Source of the DNA: an uncultured bacterium
GTDB taxonomy: Bacteria > Planctomycetota > UBA8108 > UBA1146
Direction: 5' to 3'
Assembly (NCBI GenBank): GCA_937876125.1
Contig: CALEHF010000390.1
Coordinates: 1 to 49,854 of the forward strand
DNA: 49,854 bases
Position 1 is the first letter of the stretch, and every line of letters starts with the position of its first letter. The notes under the pieces were generated by a model. The model made no database searches and was not told the DNA's origin. It worked only from the letters and a program-made list of their open reading frames with translations. This document shows, one piece after another, positions 1-8,815 of this stretch. Made by a program: the position numbers and the translations under genes.

Positions 1-18
1 CATTCCAGCACAGCTCAC

Positions 19-3000
19 CTACCGAATGATCGGCACGGTCACCGGCTCATCCACCAACTCCACCGATTGATGGATCGACCACCCTCCCGGGCCCCTCGAT
101 TCCACCGTGTATTGCACAATGCCCGGAGCGAGGTCGGGAATCACCAACGAGCTCCCCGTGATCGGAATCGTGACCTCGCCATCGACCTTCCACTGGTCGT
201 TCTTGAAAACCCAGCGCGGCAGCACCAAGACAGGATTTCGCGACAAGAGCACGCCGTCGTTGAAGGTAAACGACAGGTCGTAGGCGTTGATCTCGACTCG
301 GATCGGATCGGCGTGGAGCTCCGCGCGGGGGAGCTCTCTGGGGAGGGCGGAACCGAGCGCGAAGTCGATCGCGACCTCCGGCACCCTAGCCGGGGTCGCC
401 GAAACGAAGAGCGCACCCGCGCGCTTCGGCACTGGAATCTTCGCGACGCCCCCGACGATCCGTCCCGCACGCAAATGTTCGGCGTCGGTCGGATCATCGG
501 TGACCAGCACCCAGCCGCCAACGAGTCTCAGTCCATTCCTTCGGGCGATCACCGTGCGGATGTCGGCGTCGATCTGTAGCTCGAGCTCGCGAGCGTGCCC
601 CGGTCCAAGGCTCACTAGGGCGCTCGGAGTCACGATACCCAAGGGGAGGTCTTCGGGCCCCCACTCGAGCCGATAGCGCCCGGGACGGACATCTGAGTAG
701 TCGCGCGTCGTGCCCTCGACGACTTCGCCGAGATCGATGTCGCCCTCGACCGGGTCATCGGCGAGGTAGGTCAGTCGGAACCTATCCAGATCGACATCTT
801 CTCCGTCCCCATTTCGCACCGCGCGAATCCGGAGAGTGTTCCCCTCGCGCAGGAAGAGAGTGGGGGGCGGACCGTCGAGATCGACAATGTTGAGCACCGC
901 CGCGGTGTGGCCGGGGTGGCGCGCGACGAGAGAGAGTTCGGCATCGTCGCGAATGCCTTGGAGCTCGATGGAGAAGACTCCCCCTGCCCCACTCTTGACG
1001 CGACGCACGATGCGCGCGGTGTCGGGTTCTCGCCCGGGATAGCGGTACGCAGATCCCGGCTCGACGAGCATCACTTCGGCACCTGACACTCCGATGTCCC
1101 CCGCTTCGATGACAGCTCCGCGCAAGGTTCGAACTACTCCGAGCACGATCGGGGCGAGTTGATTGACCTCCGGCGCGAGGTTGGCGTCCACCGTCGTGCC
1201 GGTCGAGGTCCCCTCGTGCCGAAACTCGAAGACGTTCTCTCCGACCGACGCGCTGGGAGCGATGAACTCCCCACCGCTGAGCGCCACAAACTGGGACGAA
1301 CCGTAGCGGATCATCGTCCCCTCGGGCCAATCCGAACCCGCAGGAACCGCCACCGGTACGATCGTCAGGGTTCCATCGAGGGGTCGCTCCGAGGGGTCGT
1401 GCACGACACCGGTGATCGAGGTTTTCTCTCGGACGCGAAATGGCTCGGTGATCTCGCCGCCGACCGGGAGAGTCACCTCGACACCGACCCAGGGGACAGG
1501 CTCTTCGAGACCGAACTGAGACTCCAGACGCGGCCTGACCGAGATTCGATGCGCGAGGTCGCGGTACAGGGTCACGAGATAGACCCCGTCGCCGATCTCT
1601 TCAGCACGCAAGGTCTCTTCCTCGTCGATCGCAGGATCGAGTGCAGTGGAACTGACCGAGGCTCTCGAGACCGGCTCGCCTCCGTGATCGAGAACCGTCA
1701 GAGCGACCAGGTTGACCGCCGCGGGAGGGAGATCGATCACGCGATCGAGATCCTTCCGGTCTTCAGCGAACTTGAAAGGAAGCACGCCATCTTCGCGGCT
1801 AATGCTCTCCCAATGGAGCGAGTAGTCGCCGGTGAGGAAGAAGCGCATCTCGACGTGGGGCACGACGCCGGACCTCGATCCCACCCGGATCGAGAGCAAT
1901 TCTTGGTCTCGATTTCTTGCGGCTTCGCACCACACCTCCGGGGGGAGAGTGAGGCCCGCTCCTGGGAATCGGAAGAAAAACCGCCCGATCCGTGGATTCT
2001 CGGGCGAGAGCTGGGGAAATGTGAGGAGCCCGATCTCTTCTGGTAGTTGCGGCGGCGCGTGCGCAAAGAGCGCGTTATTCCCACCGACCAAGATCGCTTC
2101 GAAGCGATCGATGTCGTCGCGGTAGCGCTCAGATCCGAACGTGCCATCGGGCGCGAGAGGATAAGAGCGCTCGATCACCGGATCGTGCTCGTTTCCGCGG
2201 TAGCCACGCTCGATGATGCGGTATCGATCGGTTTCCCAGGGGGGGATCGAGGCGACCACTCCGCGCGTGACGACTCGACTCGGTTCGTTCGAGAAGGTGG
2301 GGATCGACAGGCCCTCGATGGAGGGGTCGTCGGAGTGACGGAACTCCCCGGAGGACTCATCGAGCCAAGGTCCCGTGACCCGAAAACGGTAGAAGCGCAC
2401 CGGATCGATCCCGCCGATCACCAGGCGAGAGCTCCCCTTGAGCGGGTAGAGGAAGCGCGTCGAGATCTCATCGTCTCCCGAGATCTCGAGGACCGCACCC
2501 TCGAGATCGGAGGGGGCGACGCCGGGAAGGATGACGGGGGTCGGCTCGCCGGGGGCGACCACCAGTGTTCCCAGGTCGAGATCCTCGGAGAGATCCGAGC
2601 GAGACGGAGTCCGCACCTCGAGGGGGAGATAGTCGCGCACGGCGACGAAGAACTTCTCCCCTCCTTCGGGCAACGCCCCGGTGAAGACCGCGCGACCTTC
2701 GGGAGTGAACTCGAGCGGAGTGAGATCGAGAGAGATCGTCACCTGCTCCGCGGGCACCGTGCGAAGTTCGCTTCCATCCACCTTCTCTACGAGTTCGAAA
2801 CTGAGGAGCGGCGACGCACGACCATTGAGGTGCAGTCGGTCGGCGACGCTCGGGACCATGAAGCCGGCGGAGTGACTGCGATACCGCGGATCGAGAACCA
2901 CGAGCGACCCCGCCTTCGGCAATTCGACGACATCAGGCGCTCCCGGGGGGCGATCGGAGACTCCCACGGTGAACCGACCCAACTCATCGGTTCGCACTCG

Positions 3001-4275
3001 AAATATTCGTCCATCTTCTGGGATCGATACTTCGATGGCAGTATCAGCGAGAAGGGTCTCGTCGGCGTCGACCAGCTCGAATGTTTCGATCGTCGGTGCG
3101 ATGACATGCAGCGAGACAATCGGTTCGTGCTCGCCGGTGGATGTGACTCCATCGTCGACAGGTGTCCCCGCCCAGAGGGGGCGCATGAGCCAACTCGGAA
3201 ACGGCACGATCGTCGGGTGAACGAGCGTCAAATGCTCCGTGCCTCGTACGGCGGAGATGCGGCCGGAGTCATCGGTGGTGCGATGTGAAATCCAGTTGTC
3301 TCCCTGCCTCGTGACGAGCGGACCATCTTCCGGAATGTACGGATCGGCCGCTTCGACGACACGGATGAGAGCGTTCGCGATCGGGGACTCATCCTCGAGG
3401 CGAAAATCGATGTCGGTGATCCAGGTGCGGCGCATCGACACTTCGACAAAGGGCCACGTGCCATCCAACGTTCGCAACTCCTCCGTCAAGGTCGTCACCG
3501 GCGCATAGCCGGGAGCATCGACCTCGATCCGGAGCCAGAGTCGCACGGCCCCCGGGGGACCGGGGGGCAGATCGAACCGCCCCGTATTGTCTGTGATCAC
3601 TACGGAAGGGGATACGACACCTGCGGCGCGGGGATCTCCCTCCGGCTGATCGCTGATCGTCACTCGAACGCGCGCGGCAGCGATCGGCCTTCCGTTCGCT
3701 CCGTCGATGACCATCCCCGCGGAGGCGCGCGCTCCATCGGTCTTAGAGTCTCGGGCACTGGCATCGCGCGATGCAGTGCCTCCGGGAGTTGCTTCCGTCG
3801 CGCGCGTACGAGGAACCGTCGCCCCACCGGGAATCATCGTGCCGTCGATGAGAACCCCGCCCGTCCCGACGATGATTTTCTCACCGCGAATCTCGATGCT
3901 CGAACCCGCCGGGATGCGAAACGGACCGAAGTCGGTGTCGAGCTTCGCCCTGACCTGCATCGATCCATCGTCGAGAATGGGGAGTCCACCTTCGATGCGG
4001 AACTCCGCGCCGGGCGCCATCTCGACCTCGAGCCCGATCTGCTCGAGCGAGATCCCCGCGTGGGTGCGGAACCCGCCATCCTCGGTGCGCTCGAGATCAC
4101 CCTCCCGATACTGCCACCCTTCGACGGTGATCAGTCCGGGAACCCCGGCGTCGACCGTCGGCTGGAGGGATTCGGTCCCGGCGGTCGAGTCTTTGCCCCC
4201 TTGCTCGAAGACGAGGAAGCCCAAGACCCCGGCGAGTGCCAAGAACCCCAAAAGGCAAAGGGTGCGCAGTGTCAT
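19..4275 (-). CDS. Large membrane-anchored protein with carboxypeptidase-regulatory-like domains
   Basis: 1418 residues. The N-terminus (about residues 5-24, LCLLGFLALAGVLGFLVF) is a single signal anchor, so the bulk should lie outside the cytoplasmic membrane. From about residue 185 onward there are repeated beta-rich segments of the CarboxypepD_reg-like type (for example GMVIDGANGRPIAAARVRV near 186 and TGVVHDPSERPLDG near 970). No catalytic motif was recognised. Such modules are usually adhesive or structural. A purine-rich Shine-Dalgarno (GGGAAGGATCG) precedes ATG 4275. It is the last gene of a minus-strand run behind the dehydrogenase/cytochrome pair, and the 180-bp gap upstream could hold its own promoter. 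The 635-residue protein at 8816-10723 has a similar architecture. Exact function is unknown. Confidence 0.85.
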   Translation of the reverse strand: MTLRTLCLLGFLALAGVLGFLVFEQGGKDSTAGTESLQPTVDAGVPGLITVEGWQYREGDLERTEDGGFRTHAGISLEQIGLEVEMAPGAEFRIEGGLPILDDGSMQVRAKLDTDFGPFRIPAGSSIEIRGEKIIVGTGGVLIDGTMIPGGATVPRTRATEATPGGTASRDASARDSKTDGARASAGMVIDGANGRPIAAARVRVTISDQPEGDPRAAGVVSPSVVITDNTGRFDLPPGPPGAVRLWLRIEVDAPGYAPVTTLTEELRTLDGTWPFVEVSMRRTWITDIDFRLEDESPIANALIRVVEAADPYIPEDGPLVTRQGDNWISHRTTDDSGRISAVRGTEHLTLVHPTIVPFPSWLMRPLWAGTPVDDGVTSTGEHEPIVSLHVIAPTIETFELVDADETLLADTAIEVSIPEDGRIFRVRTDELGRFTVGVSDRPPGAPDVVELPKAGSLVVLDPRYRSHSAGFMVPSVADRLHLNGRASPLLSFELVEKVDGSELRTVPAEQVTISLDLTPLEFTPEGRAVFTGALPEGGEKFFVAVRDYLPLEVRTPSRSDLSEDLDLGTLVVAPGEPTPVILPGVAPSDLEGAVLEISGDDEISTRFLYPLKGSSRLVIGGIDPVRFYRFRVTGPWLDESSGEFRHSDDPSIEGLSIPTFSNEPSRVVTRGVVASIPPWETDRYRIIERGYRGNEHDPVIERSYPLAPDGTFGSERYRDDIDRFEAILVGGNNALFAHAPPQLPEEIGLLTFPQLSPENPRIGRFFFRFPGAGLTLPPEVWCEAARNRDQELLSIRVGSRSGVVPHVEMRFFLTGDYSLHWESISREDGVLPFKFAEDRKDLDRVIDLPPAAVNLVALTVLDHGGEPVSRASVSSTALDPAIDEEETLRAEEIGDGVYLVTLYRDLAHRISVRPRLESQFGLEEPVPWVGVEVTLPVGGEITEPFRVREKTSITGVVHDPSERPLDGTLTIVPVAVPAGSDWPEGTMIRYGSSQFVALSGGEFIAPSASVGENVFEFRHEGTSTGTTVDANLAPEVNQLAPIVLGVVRTLRGAVIEAGDIGVSGAEVMLVEPGSAYRYPGREPDTARIVRRVKSGAGGVFSIELQGIRDDAELSLVARHPGHTAAVLNIVDLDGPPPTLFLREGNTLRIRAVRNGDGEDVDLDRFRLTYLADDPVEGDIDLGEVVEGTTRDYSDVRPGRYRLEWGPEDLPLGIVTPSALVSLGPGHARELELQIDADIRTVIARRNGLRLVGGWVLVTDDPTDAEHLRAGRIVGGVAKIPVPKRAGALFVSATPARVPEVAIDFALGSALPRELPRAELHADPIRVEINAYDLSFTFNDGVLLSRNPVLVLPRWVFKNDQWKVDGEVTIPITGSSLVIPDLAPGIVQYTVESRGPGGWSIHQSVELVDEPVTVPIIR

Positions 4276-4455
4276 CGCGTCGATCCTTCCCGACTGATGT
4301 AGCGATCTCGGCCCAAGAGGGGATCCGGGACGCCTATCTTCCGGGACGATTCAGAGGAGGTCGAGGGGAAAGGGGCTCGGAAGGAAATGAGGTCACCTGA
4401 CACGGGACACTGGAGAGGAGCTCTGTGCTTTTGGGCCGCCGACGGCTCAAAGACG

Positions 4456-5940
4456 CTACTGCGGCGGGATCGCATTCAGTGTGTAGTATGCGTCGGGGTG
4501 CAGCAGCGGGAGCCCTGCCTCGGAACGGAGTCCCTCCGCTCGCAGCTCATGCACATACCCCGCGCGTTGCCCCAAACAGGAAAGGTCGACCGACCGGCCA
4601 TCCGCAGAAGGGTGCGCCTTCGTGATGATGACATTAGCCCGATCGATCTCGGGACTGCCGTACGGCTCGTGTAATCGATATGTGTAGCTGCCGAGCGAGT
4701 AGCTCTTCACCGAACGGAGGGTGGCGAGATCCATCGGCTGCGTGAAGGTCAGTCGGAATCCGCCCGGGAGTGCTTCCATCGTGGCGATCTCCGTCGGCAC
4801 TTCCCCGGTCCACTCCAATCGCTGAATTCCGAACGGTCGGTTGCCGAGCGATCCCCAGCCGCGATTGGTCATGCCGGCGATCAACGATCCGTCCGCCCCC
4901 CAAGCGACCCGGGTGATCCCACAACCGAATCCCTCTCGGAAGGGAAAACACGCGCCCTGCCACTCCCCTCCGACCTTCTCGAGGAAGACGCGCATCACAG
5001 ACGCATCGTGTTGGTCGGCGACGAAGCACTGACCACCGAACGGGCCGAACCGACCACCCGTCGTGTCCCACACCAGCCCCGCCGCGCTCTTCCCCATTTT
5101 GTCGTAGGGGAACCACACCGCGGGAAGTTTGAGGAGCGGAATCTTCTTTGCGGCTTCTCCGATCGGCAATCCATCGGGAATCTCACCGGGGTGCGCGGCG
5201 AGCGATTCTTCGCGACGACAGCTCTCGATTCCCATCGGGTGTCCATAAAAACTTCCGGGCCGCAAGTGTGAGAGCTTATTGGTGGGGCACCACTCCCCTT
5301 GGTTGTCGGTGTAGAAGACATCTCCCCACGGCGCGACTTCGACCCCACACGGCGACCGGAGTCCCGAACACACCGGCTCCATCTTTCCACTCGGAGTGAT
5401 GCGCACCGCCCACCCGCGGAACTCTGCTCGACCGAACGGCTGATCTCCGAAAGGGCGGTTCAAAGTGACCCAAAAATTGCCGTCATGATCGAGGCGCGGA
5501 CCGAACGCATACTCGTGGTAGTTGCCGCTGATCCGCCAGTCGTCACAGAATGTCTCGACCCCATCGGCGCGCCCATCGGAGTCGGCATCGCGCAATCGGG
5601 ACAGCTCTCCCCGCTGAGCGGTGTAGATCCACCCCTCGTGGGCTAGAAGGCCCAGCGGCTCCTGCAGACCATCGATCCACAACGAGAACAGCGGTGCATC
5701 CGAGTACGCATCGTCGATCTTCCAGATCTCTCCTCGGCGCGTCGCCGCATAGACGACCGAATCACCCTCGACGAGCAATCCTCCGACTTCGAGAACCACA
5801 TCCTCTGGAGCGTTCAAGTCCACCAATCGGTAGTAACTCGCTTCGACCGGAGCCGGCGGAGCGGCAAGTGCTCCGGCCTCGGGCACGGGGGCGCCCAGTC
5901 CGAACAGGATCGCGCAGCTGAGCAGTAGAGCCATCACCAT
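4456..5940 (-). CDS. Secreted beta-propeller, PQQ-dehydrogenase-like protein
   Basis: 494 residues with an N-terminal signal peptide (MVMALLLSCAILFGLGAP...). The body resembles the sorbosone/glucose dehydrogenase-like beta-propellers common in planctomycetes: blades such as WKIDDAYSDAPLFSLWIDGLQEPLGLLAHEGWIY, then GPRLDHDGNFWVTLNRPFGDQPFGR, and CSGLRSPCGVEVAPWGDVFYTDNQGEW. The last 100 residues form an Ig-like end domain. It starts inside the end of the upstream cytochrome gene: ATG 5940 overlaps the cytochrome stop (TGA 5936-5934), and an in-frame ATG at 5934 would give a TGATG junction instead. The two are therefore probably translationally coupled and act together, the propeller as catalytic subunit and the cytochrome as electron acceptor. 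The substrate cannot be read from sequence; a non-enzymatic role is possible. Confidence 0.85.
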   Translation of the reverse strand: MVMALLLSCAILFGLGAPVPEAGALAAPPAPVEASYYRLVDLNAPEDVVLEVGGLLVEGDSVVYAATRRGEIWKIDDAYSDAPLFSLWIDGLQEPLGLLAHEGWIYTAQRGELSRLRDADSDGRADGVETFCDDWRISGNYHEYAFGPRLDHDGNFWVTLNRPFGDQPFGRAEFRGWAVRITPSGKMEPVCSGLRSPCGVEVAPWGDVFYTDNQGEWCPTNKLSHLRPGSFYGHPMGIESCRREESLAAHPGEIPDGLPIGEAAKKIPLLKLPAVWFPYDKMGKSAAGLVWDTTGGRFGPFGGQCFVADQHDASVMRVFLEKVGGEWQGACFPFREGFGCGITRVAWGADGSLIAGMTNRGWGSLGNRPFGIQRLEWTGEVPTEIATMEALPGGFRLTFTQPMDLATLRSVKSYSLGSYTYRLHEPYGSPEIDRANVIITKAHPSADGRSVDLSCLGQRAGYVHELRAEGLRSEAGLPLLHPDAYYTLNAIPPQ

Positions 5941-8663
5941 TGCACCTCCACCTCGATCGTCGCGCCCCCCGCGGGGATCGCGACGCGCAGTTCGGTCGGG
6001 AATCCGAAGACCAGATGAAGACCCGCCTCGCCACCCTGGATCCGAATCTTCGGGCCGTGAGGAACTTCGAAACCGTCATCGGTCCGCACGAGCTCAGGAT
6101 CGATCCAAGCCCGAAACATGAGCGAGCCATCCCCGCCGGTCACCTTCACCGTCCGAACGATGCTCGATCCTTCCGCGGAGTACCGGGGCGTGATCGATTC
6201 TTCGACCGTCACCCCCCACTCGGCATGTTCGCGGCGAAACACGGGGCGGCGTTCGGAGTCCCGATCGATCGCGCGCTGCCGCCAACCGTTTTCGCGGCTC
6301 GTACCCTTGGGCCACTTCTCGGATTCGCGCCGGATTTTGGCGATGGCATCGCCCGCTGGAAAATCGATCGCGGCAGATCCCTCCGGCGTTTCGAGTTGTC
6401 CCGCGCGCCCCTCCCACGTTCCCCGTGCGTTCATGAACCGCCCACGCCACACCTTGGCGAGGCGCGTGTGCTCGACGTCGTAGGCGATCGAGATCCGTTC
6501 GGGGTATCCGCAACACACCACTCGACCACTCAGTCCCTCGAAGAAGGCACCGAACAGAATCGGCTCGTCGACGGGAATCAGGTCGTAGGTCCGACGATCG
6601 ACCACCAGCCCCGACGGGAGCGGGGCGGACTCTCCGAGCGCCAAGTAACTCCACGTGGCATCGATCTGCGCTCCCCCGTTGCCGCCGAGCAGATCGGGAA
6701 ACAGATCGAGGCCCGGCGTCCAGAACGCCGGCATGCGGGTCCCCGGGCGCATCGATTGCGGGTCGAGCATGTACTCGCGATACCACCCCGGCTGCAGGCG
6801 CTCGCCGACCGTCGCGAGATCGATCGCTGGCTCACCCAGCGATCGATGTCCGGCGAAGTCGTGGCAATCGATGCAGCGAAACCCTTCGCCGCCAGCGAGG
6901 AACCGCCCCGCCGCGACCGCTTCGTCGGAAAAGGGCGGGACGTCGTGGTCGTTCCCTCCGTCGACGCGGTGGAGTCGCTTCGCGAGGCCCTCAATGTGGT
7001 TCTGGGCGTAGATCGGCATGCGCGTCGTCATGTAGGGGCGCACCGATGCCCCCTCGAGAAGCACGCGCTCGAGCCAAGAAAGCTTGAGCTTCGCCCCGAT
7101 TCCGGTGAGGTCGGGAGGAAGGCGTCCTTCGTCCCCGAGCTCCGCGGTTCCGGTGAAGAGATGCTGAGTCTGATCAGTCGGGCCGCCGACTCCGTCACGC
7201 GCGTGGCAGCCGTCACAACCGAGCCGGTCAAAGACAAGGTTGACTGCGCGCTCCTCCGTGGGAAGCACCTCGAATTCTGCGCGCCGCTCGAGCAACGCGA
7301 GGATTCCTCCGATTTCGACATCCGACATCGGAAAGCGCGGAGCGCGGGACCCCCCTGACGGAGAAGGATCGAGACAACCCGCTGGCTCGGCGGGAAGTGT
7401 CGCGAACGACCGCGCCCCATCCGGCGCCATTCCGCGATCGTGACAAGCCGCGCAACCGAGCTGAATGTAATGCGACTGCCCTCGTGCGCGACGATCACGG
7501 TTGACCGCCAACTTCTCGCCGGGGGGTTGGTACGCCGAGGTCCGCACCCGGAACGCCGATCCCGGGACCTCTTCGAGGCTGGTGCCTGGCCCGCTCCAGT
7601 GCAATTTCAGCTCCTGGCCGCCGCCATGCTCGAACATCGTCACTCGAACGCGATGCCACCCCTCGGCCAGCTCGACTGCTCCGATTTTGATCGTCGGTCC
7701 ATGGAGTCCATCGTGATTGACGATTTCCTTCTCGTCGATCCACAGGCGCGAACCGTCATCGGAGAAGAGCGTGAACTCCCACCGCCCCGACGCGGGGATA
7801 TGAATCTCTCCATCGAGTGCAACCGCGAAGTAGTCTTCGCGATGACCCTCGGGCAGCCCGACTCGCTCTCCGACACCGACGCGCACCGGGGTCGCGTCTT
7901 CGAGCGCAGGACCGCAATCGGGGAACGCTCCTTCGAAGTAGGACTCGCGGAGGCCGGCGACTTCGAGGACCAACGACTGCCCGGCGGCGTCGCGTGACTG
8001 ATCTTCGAGCAAAAACAGAGAGATCGAACGCGCTTCGTCCTCGGTCAGGCCCATCGAAGGCATATGCCCGGAGGGAATTGCGCGCTCGGGGTGTCGCAGG
8101 ATCTCGCCGACGTACCTGAAATTCGTCTTCTGGGCGAGTTGCGCTCGCCAGTCGTTTCCGCCGTCATGACAGACTTTGCAGCCGATCGTCTCGAACAGTT
8201 CACGGCCGACGTCGACCTCGTGCGGGCTCGCGGCGATCGGCGTGAGATCAAAAAGCCCCCCGCGCGTCCCCAAATAGTGAACGAGATCCTCGATCACCTC
8301 TGTGCGCTCCGCCGGGGGAAACCCACCGAAGAGATCGGGCATGGTCACACCGATGCGATCTTCGTGGGATGCGGAGAGGAATTGACGCAGGTACTCGGGA
8401 GCTAGACGTTTGCCGATGGCGTGCAGGCTCCGAGCGGGCACCGGAGCGAGTCGCTCGGCGATGATTCCCTCGGCGCGGTGGCACGCGAGGCAGCCATTTG
8501 CGCGCACGGCGTTCTCGACTTCGACCGGGATCGTGTCGTCTCGGTCGCCTATGGCGAGCGCGAGCTGGGGGCCGCTCCCACCGAACCACAGCAGCCCGAG
8601 GCAGAGTGCGCACAAGCAAGCAGTGAGCAGAAGCAAGGACGGACGCGGCACGGCGACTCCCAT
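5934..8663 (-). CDS. Five-heme cytochrome c with PA14 domain
   Basis: 909 residues. A signal peptide (about 1-38) is followed by five CxxCH heme-c motifs: CLACH (58-62), CKVCH (162-166), CAACH (about 405), CDGCH (about 486) and CIDCH (about 600). Between hemes 2 and 3 lies a PA14 carbohydrate-binding-type domain (about 235-370; FTLFSDDGSRLWIDEKEIVNHDG). The last 200 residues are a beta-rich domain without heme motifs. It is exported and probably passes electrons to or from the coupled beta-propeller protein, whose gene begins within its stop codon. No strong Shine-Dalgarno precedes ATG 8663. Fusion of cytochrome c with PA14 is typical of planctomycete surface redox proteins. The electron donor or substrate is inferred only from the partner gene. 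Confidence 0.88.
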   Translation of the reverse strand: MGVAVPRPSLLLLTACLCALCLGLLWFGGSGPQLALAIGDRDDTIPVEVENAVRANGCLACHRAEGIIAERLAPVPARSLHAIGKRLAPEYLRQFLSASHEDRIGVTMPDLFGGFPPAERTEVIEDLVHYLGTRGGLFDLTPIAASPHEVDVGRELFETIGCKVCHDGGNDWRAQLAQKTNFRYVGEILRHPERAIPSGHMPSMGLTEDEARSISLFLLEDQSRDAAGQSLVLEVAGLRESYFEGAFPDCGPALEDATPVRVGVGERVGLPEGHREDYFAVALDGEIHIPASGRWEFTLFSDDGSRLWIDEKEIVNHDGLHGPTIKIGAVELAEGWHRVRVTMFEHGGGQELKLHWSGPGTSLEEVPGSAFRVRTSAYQPPGEKLAVNRDRRARGQSHYIQLGCAACHDRGMAPDGARSFATLPAEPAGCLDPSPSGGSRAPRFPMSDVEIGGILALLERRAEFEVLPTEERAVNLVFDRLGCDGCHARDGVGGPTDQTQHLFTGTAELGDEGRLPPDLTGIGAKLKLSWLERVLLEGASVRPYMTTRMPIYAQNHIEGLAKRLHRVDGGNDHDVPPFSDEAVAAGRFLAGGEGFRCIDCHDFAGHRSLGEPAIDLATVGERLQPGWYREYMLDPQSMRPGTRMPAFWTPGLDLFPDLLGGNGGAQIDATWSYLALGESAPLPSGLVVDRRTYDLIPVDEPILFGAFFEGLSGRVVCCGYPERISIAYDVEHTRLAKVWRGRFMNARGTWEGRAGQLETPEGSAAIDFPAGDAIAKIRRESEKWPKGTSRENGWRQRAIDRDSERRPVFRREHAEWGVTVEESITPRYSAEGSSIVRTVKVTGGDGSLMFRAWIDPELVRTDDGFEVPHGPKIRIQGGEAGLHLVFGFPTELRVAIPAGGATIEVEVQW

Positions 8664-8815
8664 GGCAACTCATTGAGGGGAAAGGCGGGTGAACCCGGCG
8701 GGGATCGTAGCAGAGAGCCCAAGAGCCGGGTAGCTCGCCCCTCAGAGTCGGGAGACAGACACGCGGAGCAGGCGGCGCAAGGCAAACTCATGAGGCGCGC
8801 TGACCTCTTCGCGCT

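Noticed and set aside
1159..3288. Long plus-strand open frames opposite the 1418-residue protein
   Set aside because: They mirror codon usage of the minus-strand gene, lack ribosome sites and have Arg/Asp-rich non-protein composition; GC-rich shadow frames.
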